In this document: in pieces, positions 50,808 through 60,087 of the stretch
Numbering within the stretch: the first letter of the stretch is position 1
Layout of the letters: each line of letters starts with the position of its first letter
DNA from: Bacteroidota bacterium
GTDB lineage: Bacteria; Bacteroidota; Bacteroidia; Chitinophagales; Chitinophagaceae
NCBI GenBank assembly: GCA_023428755.1
Contig: JAEYWX010000008.1
Location: 1 to 64,000 of the forward strand
Direction: 5' to 3'
Length of the DNA stretch: 64,000 bases
Notes under the pieces: model-generated
What the model was told of the DNA's origin: nothing
The model's database searches: none
Seen by the model: only the letters and a program-made list of their open reading frames with translations
Program-made: the position numbers and the translations under genes

Positions 50808-51764
50808 ATGGCAAAAAAGAAAACGATACAGCCAGCACAAGAGAAAGCAAACGGTGAGCAAGCGGATGTGTATCACATTCCGGTAATGCTGATGGAAGCG
50901 GTGGATGCGCTTAACATCAAGCCCAACGGAGTTTATGTTGATTGCACATTTGGTGGTGGTGGTCACAGCAGGGAAATTTTGAAACGGTTAGGGAACGATG
51001 GAAGGCTGGTTGCCTTTGATCAGGACCCGGACGCCAAACAAAATCTTCCGGACGATGACCGCATTGTGTTTGTGCCGCACAACTTCAAACACATCAGCCG
51101 TTTTTTAAAACTCAACCGTTTTGAAAAAGTGGATGGTGTACTGGCCGATCTGGGCGTATCCAGTCACCAGTTCGATGAAGGTGCAAGAGGTTTTTCAACC
51201 CGGTTTGATGGCCCGCTGGACATGCGCATGGATCCCATGCAGCCGTTAACAGCCGCCATTATTCTGCAAACCTACACGCAGCAACAGTTGCACAAACTGT
51301 TTGAGCAGTATGGAGAAGTAACCAACGCCAAAACACTCGCCGCTACCATTATTCAGCAACGTACTGTCAATCCGTTTCAAACCATCGAACAATTGAAACA
51401 GGCATTGCAATCAGTCGTGAAAGGGAATCCCAATAAATACTTTGCCCAGGTATTCCAGGCCTTGCGAATTGAAGTGAACCAGGAGTTGAATGTGTTGAAA
51501 GAACTGTTAGAGCAATTGCCGGGAATACTGAAACCACACGCACGGGTGGCCATCATTTCCTTTCATTCGCTGGAAGACAGATTGGTGAAAAACTTTTTCA
51601 AAAAAGGAAGTTTTGAAGAGGAAGCTTATAACCCGTTCGGGCGGGAAGAAAAAGAAACTGTATTTCAGATCATCAGTAAAAAACCTTTTGAAGCAACACC
51701 TGAAGAACAGAAACGAAATCCAAGATCAAGAAGCGCACGGTTACGTGTAGCCGAAAAACTCTAA
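50808..51764 (+). CDS. rsmH: 16S rRNA m4C1402 methyltransferase RsmH
   Basis: N4-methylates C1402 of 16S rRNA. The 318-aa enzyme has a short Lys-rich lead, HIPVMLMEAVDALNIKPNGVYVDCTFGGGGHSREIL (motif I), the VDGVLADLGVSSHQFDEGARGFS region, and RVAIISFHSLEDRLVKNFFKK. It begins 6 bases after the mraZ stop, the usual order in bacteria. Confidence 0.96.
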   Translation: MAKKKTIQPAQEKANGEQADVYHIPVMLMEAVDALNIKPNGVYVDCTFGGGGHSREILKRLGNDGRLVAFDQDPDAKQNLPDDDRIVFVPHNFKHISRFLKLNRFEKVDGVLADLGVSSHQFDEGARGFSTRFDGPLDMRMDPMQPLTAAIILQTYTQQQLHKLFEQYGEVTNAKTLAATIIQQRTVNPFQTIEQLKQALQSVVKGNPNKYFAQVFQALRIEVNQELNVLKELLEQLPGILKPHARVAIISFHSLEDRLVKNFFKKGSFEEEAYNPFGREEKETVFQIISKKPFEATPEEQKRNPRSRSARLRVAEKL

Positions 51765-51817
51765 ACCCATTGTAAAACGAAGTGAACAGATTATAAACGG
51801 AAATTACAAACAAACCA

Positions 51818-52144
51818 ATGGCAGTAAAAGAGCCGAAGATTGATTTAAAAAAGTGGTTTAATTACCAGTGGATCGTTCGCAACGTTCCATACTTCCTCTT
51901 TCTATCTGTACTGGCGATTATCTACATCGCCAATGGCCATTACGCCGATAATACCATCCGCAATATCAACCGAACCACCAAAGAATTAAAAGAGCAGGAG
52001 TATGAATACAAAACGCTCAACGGGAAACTCATGTTTCAAAACCGGTTGAGCGAAGTGGCGAAAGCAGTAGAACCCGTTGGTTTAAAAGAAAATATTCAAC
52101 AACCCATCAAACTAACTGACAGCACACAGCTGAAAGGAAATTAA
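51818..52144 (+). CDS. ftsL: FtsL-like divisome protein
   Basis: A 108-aa bitopic protein: about 20 cytoplasmic residues, one span (YFLFLSVLAIIYIANGHY), then a coiled-coil-like extracytoplasmic part (NRTTKELKEQEYEYKTLNGKLMFQNRLSEVAKAVEP). Position between rsmH and the PBP, size and topology identify it as the FtsL counterpart that with FtsB/FtsQ activates FtsW-FtsI. Sequence similarity in this family is weak. Its stop overlaps the next start by one base. Confidence 0.8.
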   Translation: MAVKEPKIDLKKWFNYQWIVRNVPYFLFLSVLAIIYIANGHYADNTIRNINRTTKELKEQEYEYKTLNGKLMFQNRLSEVAKAVEPVGLKENIQQPIKLTDSTQLKGN

Positions 52145-54252
52145 TGGAAGTAAAGAACGACATATTATGGCGTGTGTACCTCGGTTTCCTGGGGTTGATG
52201 CTGCTGGGTGTACTCATACTCGGTAAGGCATTTTATACCCAGAATATTGAGGGGAGCTACTGGAGAAGTATGGGCGATAGTATGCACACCAAAATTCTTG
52301 ATCTGGCTGCTGAACGTGGAACTATTTACAGCGAAGATGGAAGTATGCTGAGCACATCTATTCCGCAGTTTGATATTTATATTGATTTTGCAGCAGAAGG
52401 ATTACGTTATAAAAACGGACAACGCTTTACTGAAAATATCGACTCGCTGTCAATTGAATTGGCTGCCTTGTTCCAGGACAAAACAGCCGCTACCTATAAG
52501 AAGGAATTAAAGCAGGCGTACAAAAGCAAATCCCGCTACTATTCATTAAAGAAAAAAGTTTCGTTTGAAGAGTACAAGCAGTTGCGTGAGTTTCCATTGG
52601 TACGTCTTGGCAAAAACAAAAGCGGATTTATTGCTGAAGTAAAAACCAAACGCCTCAATCCATTTGGTGAATTAGGTTTCAGAACAATTGGTTTGTACCG
52701 TGAAAATTCAAAGTTGGTGGGGCTTGAACGTTCCTTCGACAGTGTGTTACGTGGCACTACCGGTAAGCGTCTTGTACGTTATGTATCAGGTGGTGTGTTG
52801 ATGCCGGTTGAAGGATATGAAGTGGAACCGGAAAACGGTGATGATGTTTACACTACCATTGATGTTAATATCCAGGATATAACTGAGCGTGCATTAATGC
52901 GTACCATGACGACCAACGAAGCATTGGAAGGTACTTGCATTGTAATGGAAGTGGCAACCGGAAAAATCAAAGCCATTGCCAACCTTGGGCGCACAAAAGA
53001 TGGAACGTATTTCGAAACTGATAATTATGCGTTGCGTACAGCGGAGCCAGGTTCAACCATTAAACTGGTGACCTTGCTGGCTGCGTTGGAAGATAAGCAT
53101 GTAACGATCAATGATAATATCACCATTCATGGTGGCAGGTGGAATTTGAATGGAAGAAACATTGTGGATGATCACAAAGGTCCGGAAGTAACAACCATCA
53201 AGCATGCGTTTACGCAAAGCTCGAATGTGGCTATGAGTAAACTGGCTTATCAATATTATACATCCGATCCACGGAAATATTATAAGCACCTTACCAATCT
53301 TCATCTCACAACAAAAACTGGAATTGAACTCAATGAAGAATTCAGTCCGCTTATACGCAACCCCAATAAAGTAAAACCCAAGCAATGGCATCCGCAAACA
53401 TTGGCATCCTGGGGTTTTGGTTATGAGTTAATGGTATCGCCATTACAAATATTAATGGTGTACAACGCAGTAGCCAATAATGGTAAGATGATGAAACCGT
53501 ATTTGCTGAATGAGATCAGGAATTTCGGAACTGTTGTTCGTAAAAATGAACCGGTGGTGTTGAACGAAGAAATTGCAAGCGAATCAACCATCAAACAATT
53601 GCAGGAATGTTTAGCAGCTGTGTGTACCGAAGGTACGGCACGCAAACAGTTTGAAACAGCGCCTTACAAAGCATCGGGCAAAACAGGTACAGCCAAAGTA
53701 AACGATGGTACTTACAAATACAGAGATGGAGTGTATCAATCAGCGTTTGCCGGTTACTTCCCATCAGATGCACCAAAGTATTCCATTATTGTAGTGGTAA
53801 AGAACAGGCCACGTGCTGCCAACTATTATGGCGGCACAGTAGCAGCGCCGGTGTTCAGAGAAATTGCTGATCATCTGTATAAATACAGTCAGGAGCAACA
53901 ACCGTTTACAATGGCGAAACCATTTGCCGATTCAATGCTGTATAGTTTCAGTGGATTGAAACAGGAAGTACAGCAACTGTCACAGCAACTTGGCTTTAGT
54001 TATACCGATCAACTGGTGGGTAACTGGCGCATGTCGTATTTGAAAAATAATACCATTCAATCACAAAGCATTCCTGCTACTGGTACTGTAATGCCCAATA
54101 TAAAAGGAATGGGATTGAAGGATGCATTGTATCTGTTGGAAACAGCAGGAATGAAAGTGCAGGTAACCGGAAAAGGAAAAATCAATGATCAGTCGATTGC
54201 TGCAGGAGCACCGGTAGCAAAAGGACAGGAAATAATAATATATCTCAATTGA
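52144..54252 (+). CDS. ftsI: Division transpeptidase (PBP3/FtsI type) with PASTA domain
   Basis: Cross-links septal peptidoglycan. The 702-aa class B PBP has one N-terminal span (VYLGFLGLMLLGVLILGKAF), a dimerisation domain with LAAERGTIYSEDGSMLSTS, and the transpeptidase domain with S304 in GSTIK (SxxK), S359-S360-N361 (SxN) and K513-T514-G515. A single PASTA domain closes it (MPNIKGMGLKDALYLLETAG to the end). Overlaps ftsL by 1 base and murE by 1 base (TGATG). Confidence 0.95.
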   Translation: MEVKNDILWRVYLGFLGLMLLGVLILGKAFYTQNIEGSYWRSMGDSMHTKILDLAAERGTIYSEDGSMLSTSIPQFDIYIDFAAEGLRYKNGQRFTENIDSLSIELAALFQDKTAATYKKELKQAYKSKSRYYSLKKKVSFEEYKQLREFPLVRLGKNKSGFIAEVKTKRLNPFGELGFRTIGLYRENSKLVGLERSFDSVLRGTTGKRLVRYVSGGVLMPVEGYEVEPENGDDVYTTIDVNIQDITERALMRTMTTNEALEGTCIVMEVATGKIKAIANLGRTKDGTYFETDNYALRTAEPGSTIKLVTLLAALEDKHVTINDNITIHGGRWNLNGRNIVDDHKGPEVTTIKHAFTQSSNVAMSKLAYQYYTSDPRKYYKHLTNLHLTTKTGIELNEEFSPLIRNPNKVKPKQWHPQTLASWGFGYELMVSPLQILMVYNAVANNGKMMKPYLLNEIRNFGTVVRKNEPVVLNEEIASESTIKQLQECLAAVCTEGTARKQFETAPYKASGKTGTAKVNDGTYKYRDGVYQSAFAGYFPSDAPKYSIIVVVKNRPRAANYYGGTVAAPVFREIADHLYKYSQEQQPFTMAKPFADSMLYSFSGLKQEVQQLSQQLGFSYTDQLVGNWRMSYLKNNTIQSQSIPATGTVMPNIKGMGLKDALYLLETAGMKVQVTGKGKINDQSIAAGAPVAKGQEIIIYLN

Positions 54253-55718
54253 TGGCAGTATTGAAAGACATATTGTACAAAGTGCATTTACGCAGCGTTC
54301 ACGGATCAACAGCCGTTGAAGTGAACGATCTGCAGATCGATTCACGGTTTGTAAAACCGGGCACTTGTTTTATTGCCATCAAAGGAGCAGCGGTTGACGG
54401 ACATGCATTTATTGGCAATGCAATTGAACAAGGTGCGGTTGCAGTGATATGTGAGGAATTACCTGCGCAGTTAAATGATGCGGTTACTTATATACAAGTG
54501 GCCAACAGTGCAGAAGCGGCTGGGTTTATGGCCAACCAGTTCTTTGGAAATGTAACAGCGCAAATGAAAGTGGTTGGTGTTACCGGCACCAATGGAAAGA
54601 CCACGATCGCAACGTTGTTGTTCAAAGTTTTTAGTGGATTGGGTTACAGGTGTGGATTGGTTTCAACAGTGGAGTATCATGTAGGCGATAAAGTATTTCC
54701 ATCAACACATACAACACCGGATGTAATTAACCTCAATCGCCTGTTGAAAGAAATGTATGATGCGGGTTGCACCTATGTATTTATGGAATGCAGCAGTCAT
54801 GCGATTCATCAACATCGCATCACGGGTATTCATTTTACAGGTGCATTGTTCAGTAATATCACACACGATCATCTTGACTATCATAAAACCTTTGATGAAT
54901 ACATCAAAGTGAAAAAAAGTTTTTTTGATGGATTAACAGCCGATGCATTTGCCATCAGCAACAAAGATGATAAACGTGGCGAAGTGATGCTGCAAAACTG
55001 CAAAGCAAAAAAGCAGTATTACAGTTTAAAAAATATTGCTGAGTACAAAGGAAAGATTTTGGAAAACAGCCTGACGGGATTGCAAATGATGGTGAACAAC
55101 GATGAAGTACACTTTCGTTTGATTGGTGAGTTTAATGCCTACAATCTGCTGGCGGTGTTTGGAGCTGCTGTTTCATTAGGCGAAGACAAACACAAAGTGT
55201 TGCAGATATTAAGCAGTGTAACAGGAGCAGAAGGCCGCTTTGATTATATCATTTCACCCAATGATCTCATACTGGGCATTGTTGATTATGCACACACACC
55301 CGATGCATTGGAAAATGTATTGGCAACCATAAAGAAATTAAGAAGAGGTCATGAGCAGATCATTACAGTAGTTGGTTGTGGTGGCGACAGAGATAAAACC
55401 AAACGTCCTGTAATGGGGGAAGTGGCATGTGAACTAAGCGACAGAGTCATCTTCACCAGCGATAATCCACGCAGTGAAGATCCATTGGAAATTTTAGCGG
55501 ATATGGAATTCGGATTGAGTTCCGCTGCAAGACGAAAATTTATTTCGATCGCAGACCGGAAAGAAGCGATCAAAACAGCTGTGAGCCTCGCCAAACATGA
55601 AGACATCATTCTGGTAGCAGGTAAAGGACATGAAAAATACCAGGATATAAAAGGAGTGAAATACTCTTTCGATGATAAGAAAGTATTAGAAGAAATGTTT
55701 GAATTGTTAGAAAGATAA
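54252..55718 (+). CDS. murE: UDP-MurNAc-tripeptide synthetase MurE
   Basis: Adds the third amino acid of the stem peptide. The 488-aa Mur ligase has the ATP loop GVTGTNGKTTIATLL, a carbamylated-Lys region (SNITHDHLDYHKTFDEYIKVKKSFF) and the DNPRSEDP motif, which marks meso-diaminopimelate as substrate rather than lysine. Start ATG 54252 overlaps the ftsI stop. A quasi-periodic word (CAAAGCTCGTAGCTCACAGC) fills the short gap to mraY (about 55722-55745). Confidence 0.96.
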   Translation: MAVLKDILYKVHLRSVHGSTAVEVNDLQIDSRFVKPGTCFIAIKGAAVDGHAFIGNAIEQGAVAVICEELPAQLNDAVTYIQVANSAEAAGFMANQFFGNVTAQMKVVGVTGTNGKTTIATLLFKVFSGLGYRCGLVSTVEYHVGDKVFPSTHTTPDVINLNRLLKEMYDAGCTYVFMECSSHAIHQHRITGIHFTGALFSNITHDHLDYHKTFDEYIKVKKSFFDGLTADAFAISNKDDKRGEVMLQNCKAKKQYYSLKNIAEYKGKILENSLTGLQMMVNNDEVHFRLIGEFNAYNLLAVFGAAVSLGEDKHKVLQILSSVTGAEGRFDYIISPNDLILGIVDYAHTPDALENVLATIKKLRRGHEQIITVVGCGGDRDKTKRPVMGEVACELSDRVIFTSDNPRSEDPLEILADMEFGLSSAARRKFISIADRKEAIKTAVSLAKHEDIILVAGKGHEKYQDIKGVKYSFDDKKVLEEMFELLER

Positions 55719-55758
55719 CGCTCAAAGCTCGTAGCTCACAGCTTCTTAAAATAAACGT

Positions 55759-57036
55759 ATGTTAAAGAACTTAATCGATTGGTTGAACAGCATCGGGGTA
55801 CAATTCCCCGGCGACAATCTGTTCCAGTTTATCACCAGCAGGGTGATGCTGGCCATGGTACTGTCGTTGGTGATCTCAGCCGTATTCGGTAAGAAGTTAA
55901 TTAACTATTTGCGAAAACGCCAGGTGGGTGAAACCGTTCGTGATCTTGGTTTAGCAGGTGAACAGCAAAAGAAAGGAACACCAACAATGGGTGGGTTGAT
56001 CATCATTGTTGCGATTGTAGTACCTACTTTATTATTAGCAGATGTAAGCAAAGTATATATTCTGCTCATGTTGTTTGCAACCATCTGGATGGGCATGATT
56101 GGTTTTATTGATGATTACTTAAAGCTCCGTGCCAAACGGTTGGCACAAGAACAGGGAATCGCTTATAAAAAAGGTGATAAAGACGGATTGGCAGGTTGGT
56201 TCAAAGTATTGGGACAAGTGGTGTTAGGTGTAGCTGTTGCCACCACGTTGATGTTTAACGAATCGGTTAGTGCTTACCGTGAGTTTGCAGGGACGGAATT
56301 GCCGAAAGATGCAGATGTAAAAATTGTGAAAATGGATGGTGAAGAAAAAATCATGATCAAAGCAGATGGCCCCATTACAACGATTCCATTTGTAAAGAGC
56401 CATGAGTTTAATTACGCAAAGCTGTTACCGAAAGCAATCCGCGGTGCTACCTGGTTACTGTATGTGTTGATTGTTGTGTTTATTGTTACAGCAGTATCTA
56501 ACGGTGCCAATATTACCGATGGTATTGATGGACTGGCAACCGGTGTGTCTGCACTCATCGGTATCGGTCTTGGCATTTTTGCGTATGCCAGTGGTAATGT
56601 TCGGTTAGCAGATTATTTAAATATCCTCTATATACCCGGCATTGGGGAGTTATCCATTTTTATTGCAGCGATGGTAGGTGCCTGTATCGGTTTTCTCTGG
56701 TACAATTCGTATCCGGCACAGGTATTCATGGGCGATACAGGAAGTTTAATGCTGGGAGGGATTATAGCATCGTTGGCATTTTTAGTAAGAAAGGAATTAT
56801 TGATACCCATTTTCTGCGGCGTGTTTTTAGTGGAAAACCTGAGCGTAATGTTACAGGTTGGCTATTTCAAATACACAAAGAAAAAGTATGGTGAGGGCAA
56901 ACGGATCTTTTTAATGAGTCCGCTGCACCATCATTATCAAAAGAAAGGATTTCATGAGAGTAAGATCGTTACACGCTTCTGGATCGTTACGATTCTTTGT
57001 GTGGTTATGGCGATCGTAACACTCAAGATCCGCTAA
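55759..57036 (+). CDS. mraY: Phospho-MurNAc-pentapeptide transferase MraY
   Basis: Makes lipid I at the membrane. The 425-aa protein is about 65 residues longer than the common form, because of an insert (about residues 175-215, SAYREFAGTELPKDADVKIV onward) between spans, as in other Bacteroidota. Family motifs: KKGTPTMGGLIII, GFIDDYLKLRAKR (DDxxK), NITDGIDGLATG and FMGDTGSLMLGG, with the HHHYQKKGFHES His loop near the C-terminus. About ten spans. Confidence 0.96.
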   Translation: MLKNLIDWLNSIGVQFPGDNLFQFITSRVMLAMVLSLVISAVFGKKLINYLRKRQVGETVRDLGLAGEQQKKGTPTMGGLIIIVAIVVPTLLLADVSKVYILLMLFATIWMGMIGFIDDYLKLRAKRLAQEQGIAYKKGDKDGLAGWFKVLGQVVLGVAVATTLMFNESVSAYREFAGTELPKDADVKIVKMDGEEKIMIKADGPITTIPFVKSHEFNYAKLLPKAIRGATWLLYVLIVVFIVTAVSNGANITDGIDGLATGVSALIGIGLGIFAYASGNVRLADYLNILYIPGIGELSIFIAAMVGACIGFLWYNSYPAQVFMGDTGSLMLGGIIASLAFLVRKELLIPIFCGVFLVENLSVMLQVGYFKYTKKKYGEGKRIFLMSPLHHHYQKKGFHESKIVTRFWIVTILCVVMAIVTLKIR

Positions 57037-57268
57037 AGAGTTTATTGAAAAACCACCATTGGTTTTCAAATCCATATCCATGAATCCAGTGTAAAGCTGA
57101 ACGATAATAACCTGATGCTACATCTATTGATCCAGTACTAACCCATACTTGTGAAGAACCTTTTTTTATTTCTGTTGAAATAAACGAAAGGCGAAAAACC
57201 AAAAAAGAAAATGATACCGGTTTCCAGTTACCGGTATCCAATAACAGTCAACTGGAAACTTGATGATC
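57037..57268. other. Gene-free gap between mraY and murD
   Basis: A 232-base spacer, unusual inside the tightly packed cluster. It contains an A/T-rich stretch with TTTTTTTATT near 57162-57171 and, at its 3' end, a quasi-periodic word (CCGGTTTCCAGTTACCGGTA, then CAACTGGAAAC) whose GTTTCCAGTT and AACTGGAAAC parts are complementary. I see no supported gene. Confidence 0.5.
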
Positions 57269-58609
57269 ATGGCACACAAATGTTACATACTCGGTAGTGG
57301 CGAAAGCGGAACAGGCGCTGCTATTCTTGCGAAGAAGCAAGGGTATGATGTATTTGTGAGCGATGCCGGACCTGTGAAATCAATATACAAAGATGAACTG
57401 CATGAGTACGGAATTGCATTTGAAGAAAGCATGCATTCGGCTGAACTCATTTTGCAGGCCGATGAAATTGTGAAGAGCCCCGGCATACCCGAGAAGAGCG
57501 ATATGATGAAGCAGATCCGCAAAAAAGGAATTCCGGTGATCAGTGAAATTGAACTGGCGTATCGCTTCAAGGGCAACAGCAAAATTGTTGGCATCACGGG
57601 CAGCAATGGGAAAACCACCACTACTGCATTAACCTATCATATCTGCAAACATGCAGGGTTGAATTGTGCAATGGTTGGAAACATCGGCATCAGCATAGCC
57701 AAGCAGGTGGCGCTTGATCCAAAAGAAGTATATGTAGCAGAGATCAGCAGTTTTCAATTAGATGATATCAACGAATTCAGGGCGGATATAGCGATCCTTA
57801 CCAATATTTCAGAAGATCATTTAGACAGGTACGATTATAAATTCGAAAACTACATCAACGCAAAATTTAAGATCATCCAAAATCAAACGAAAGACGATTA
57901 TTTCATTTACTGTGCCGATGATCCGGTAACGACAAAATATTTAAAAAAACTTACTCTCCATTCAAACCCATTACCATTCACCATGAAACAGGAACCACAA
58001 AAAGGTGCTTCTATCAAAGACGGCATCATGACGATTGCAGTGAACGACGACAAAGTGTCAATGAGCGTAGACGATTTTAAGATCAAGGGTAAACACAACC
58101 AGTACAACACCATGGCAGCAGGTATTGCAGCGGCTACATTGGGTATCCGCAAAGAAAAGATCAGGGAGGCCGTTACAACTTTCGAAAGCCTTGAGCACCG
58201 TATGGAAATGGTGGCAATGGTGAAAGGAGTAGAATACATTAATGATAGTAAGGCAACCAACATCAACTCTACCTGGTATGCATTGGAGAGCATGAGCCGT
58301 CCAACAATTTTGATCCTGGGTGGTGTGGATAAAGGAAATGATTATGAAGTGTTGAAAGACCTGGTGAAAGAAAAAGTAAAAGCAATTGTATGCCTGGGTT
58401 TGGATAACCGTAAAATACACGAAGCGTTTGGCGATATGGTATCGCTCATCGTAAACACCACAAGTGCAGAAGATGCAGTACGTGCTGCTTATCATTTTGC
58501 AGAGAAAGGCGATTCTGTATTGTTAAGCCCGGCTTGTGCAAGTTTTGATCTGTTCAAGAATTATGAAGACAGAGGCGATCAGTTTAAAAAAGCAGTAAGA
58601 GAGCTATAA
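57269..58609 (+). CDS. murD: UDP-MurNAc-L-alanine:D-glutamate ligase MurD
   Basis: Adds D-glutamate to UDP-MurNAc-L-Ala. The 446-aa Mur ligase has a Rossmann-like first domain (CYILGSGESGTGAAILAKKQG), the ATP loop GITGSNGKTTTTALT, EISSFQLDDI, and NISEDHLDRYDYKFENYINAKFK with the carbamylated Lys. The C-terminal domain has NDSKATNINSTWYALES and ILGGVDKGNDY. ATG 57269 (MAHKCYILG) is preferred among ATGs at 57263 and 57269. Confidence 0.95.
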   Translation: MAHKCYILGSGESGTGAAILAKKQGYDVFVSDAGPVKSIYKDELHEYGIAFEESMHSAELILQADEIVKSPGIPEKSDMMKQIRKKGIPVISEIELAYRFKGNSKIVGITGSNGKTTTTALTYHICKHAGLNCAMVGNIGISIAKQVALDPKEVYVAEISSFQLDDINEFRADIAILTNISEDHLDRYDYKFENYINAKFKIIQNQTKDDYFIYCADDPVTTKYLKKLTLHSNPLPFTMKQEPQKGASIKDGIMTIAVNDDKVSMSVDDFKIKGKHNQYNTMAAGIAAATLGIRKEKIREAVTTFESLEHRMEMVAMVKGVEYINDSKATNINSTWYALESMSRPTILILGGVDKGNDYEVLKDLVKEKVKAIVCLGLDNRKIHEAFGDMVSLIVNTTSAEDAVRAAYHFAEKGDSVLLSPACASFDLFKNYEDRGDQFKKAVREL

Positions 58610-58612
58610 TGC

Positions 58613-58642
58613 TGGTCGGTACGGCCTTCGGCCGTCAGACCA
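58613..58642. repeat. Strong hairpin between murD and ftsW
   Basis: ACGGCC (58621-58626) pairs with GGCCGT (58630-58635) and, one bulge out, TGGTC (58613-58617) pairs with GACCA (58638-58642). There is no T-tract, so it is more likely a repeat or RNA-processing structure than a terminator. It begins three bases after the murD stop. Confidence 0.6.
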
Positions 58643-58658
58643 AACGAAGAAAAAATAA

Positions 58659-59912
58659 ATGAGTCAATTAACCGACATATCAGCTAAATTTTCACCAAGC
58701 GGCCTTCGGGAAAAAACCAAAGGCGATAAAGTGATCTGGGCAATCGTGATTGTTTTATCGCTTGTAAGTTTACTGGTAGTGTATAGTGCAACCAATTCAT
58801 TGGCGTATAAACTATACAAGGGCAACACGTTTGTGTATCTCTTCAAGCAAATTGCATTCATAACACTTGGTATCATCATTGTCTATTTTGCACACCGGGT
58901 AAACTATACCATTTACTCACGTGTAGCGAAGCTGTTATTTTATATTTCAATCATACTATTGATCTATACATTCTTCTTTGGTGCAACCATTAATGATGGA
59001 AGCCGTTGGATTAAATTGCCGATCATTAATCTTACAGTACAAACATCCGACATTGCCAAGCTGGCGTTGTTCATGTACATCTCACGGTTGTTGTCGAAAA
59101 AGCAGCATGTGATCAAAGATTTCAAGAAAGGCTTTCTCCCCTTGATGGCACCCATTGTGATCATTTGTTTGCTCATTGCTCCGGCCAATCTTTCAACAGC
59201 ATTGTTAACGGGTGCTACCAGTATGCTGTTGTTATTTATCGGGCGGGTAAGCCTTAAACACATTGGTATTGTTGCAGCAGTCATTGCAATACCCGTGATT
59301 ATTTTAATTGCCATAGCAGGAAGTTATTACGATAAAGAAGAGGGTAAAGCAAAAGAATTACCTGCTGTGCTTTCTGCAGGGCGTGTACCAACATGGATCA
59401 AGCGGGTACAGGATTTTATGTACGCCAATAAATCGGAAGCACCTTACCAGGTACAGCAGGCAAAAATTGCTGTCGCAAAAGGTGGTTTGTTTGGTTTAGG
59501 TCCGGGTAACAGTGAGCAGCGCAACTTTTTACCACATCCGTATTCCGATTATATCTATGCTATCATTATTGAAGAATATGGTTTGATCGGTGCTGCCTTT
59601 ATCATCTTTATTTACATGGTGTTTTTGTTCAGGAGTATTCGGTTGTTTCGGAAATGTCCGTTTGCATTCGGCGCCTTCTTGGCATTGGCACTCAGTTTTA
59701 CATTGGTGATACAGGCAATGACGAATATGGCGGTGAACGTAGGATTGTTCCCGGTTACAGGTGTAACACTTCCGTTGGTGAGTATGGGCGGCAGTAGTTT
59801 TCTGTTTACCTGTTTATCCATCGGAATTATTTTAAGTGTAGCAAGAAATGTGGAAGAAGCGGAAGGTCAAAACAAGCCCCCATCCCCTGAAGGTGAGTTG
59901 GAAACAGCTTGA
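58659..59912 (+). CDS. ftsW: Septal peptidoglycan polymerase FtsW (SEDS family)
   Basis: The glycosyltransferase partner of FtsI. The 417-aa protein has about ten spans, with GSRWIKLPIINLTVQTSDIAKLALFMYISR (conserved Arg/Lys-rich loop), a long loop ending in RVQDFMYANKSEAPYQVQQAKIAVAKGGLFGLGPGNSEQRNFLPHPYSDYIYAIIIEEYG (catalytic-Asp region), and TGVTLPLVSMGGSSFL. The C-terminal QNKPPSPEGELETA is encoded by sequence nearly identical to the 5' module of the intercistronic element after nuoC. Confidence 0.95.
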   Translation: MSQLTDISAKFSPSGLREKTKGDKVIWAIVIVLSLVSLLVVYSATNSLAYKLYKGNTFVYLFKQIAFITLGIIIVYFAHRVNYTIYSRVAKLLFYISIILLIYTFFFGATINDGSRWIKLPIINLTVQTSDIAKLALFMYISRLLSKKQHVIKDFKKGFLPLMAPIVIICLLIAPANLSTALLTGATSMLLLFIGRVSLKHIGIVAAVIAIPVIILIAIAGSYYDKEEGKAKELPAVLSAGRVPTWIKRVQDFMYANKSEAPYQVQQAKIAVAKGGLFGLGPGNSEQRNFLPHPYSDYIYAIIIEEYGLIGAAFIIFIYMVFLFRSIRLFRKCPFAFGAFLALALSFTLVIQAMTNMAVNVGLFPVTGVTLPLVSMGGSSFLFTCLSIGIILSVARNVEEAEGQNKPPSPEGELETA

Positions 59913-60087
59913 TAAATTGAAACAGATGTTATTTGATAGTTCTTTTATTAGTTGTGTAGTCAGCTGTAGAAAATCAATCGACTTCAGTTGCGTCGCACAC
60001 TTATACTGAATGAAAAAAATGAGCAATGAGAATGTAACATATAGTGATTCTGCTACTGGTTCCCCCTTCAGGGGGCGGAGGGGGCGA
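59875..60087 (+). repeat. Diverged composite element, copy G, overlapping ftsW and murG coding ends
   Basis: The 5' module AGCCCCCATCCCCTGAAGGT (from 59875) matches the post-nuoC module at all but two of 23 bases and is read as the FtsW tail. The 3' hairpin TTCCCCCTTCAGGGGGCGGA (from about 60060) resembles the hairpin before nuoI and is read as MurG residues SPFRGRRG. The span, about 210 bp, equals that of full copies; the middle has diverged. Confidence 0.6.

Noticed and set aside
57023..57241. Antisense 72-codon frame across the mraY-murD gap
   Set aside because: It covers a gap with quasi-periodic repeats, overlaps the end of mraY, shows no family motif and has no ribosome-binding or promoter signal.
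58613..58642. Terminator between murD and ftsW
   Set aside because: The stem is strong but lacks a following T run, and termination inside the division operon would be unexpected.
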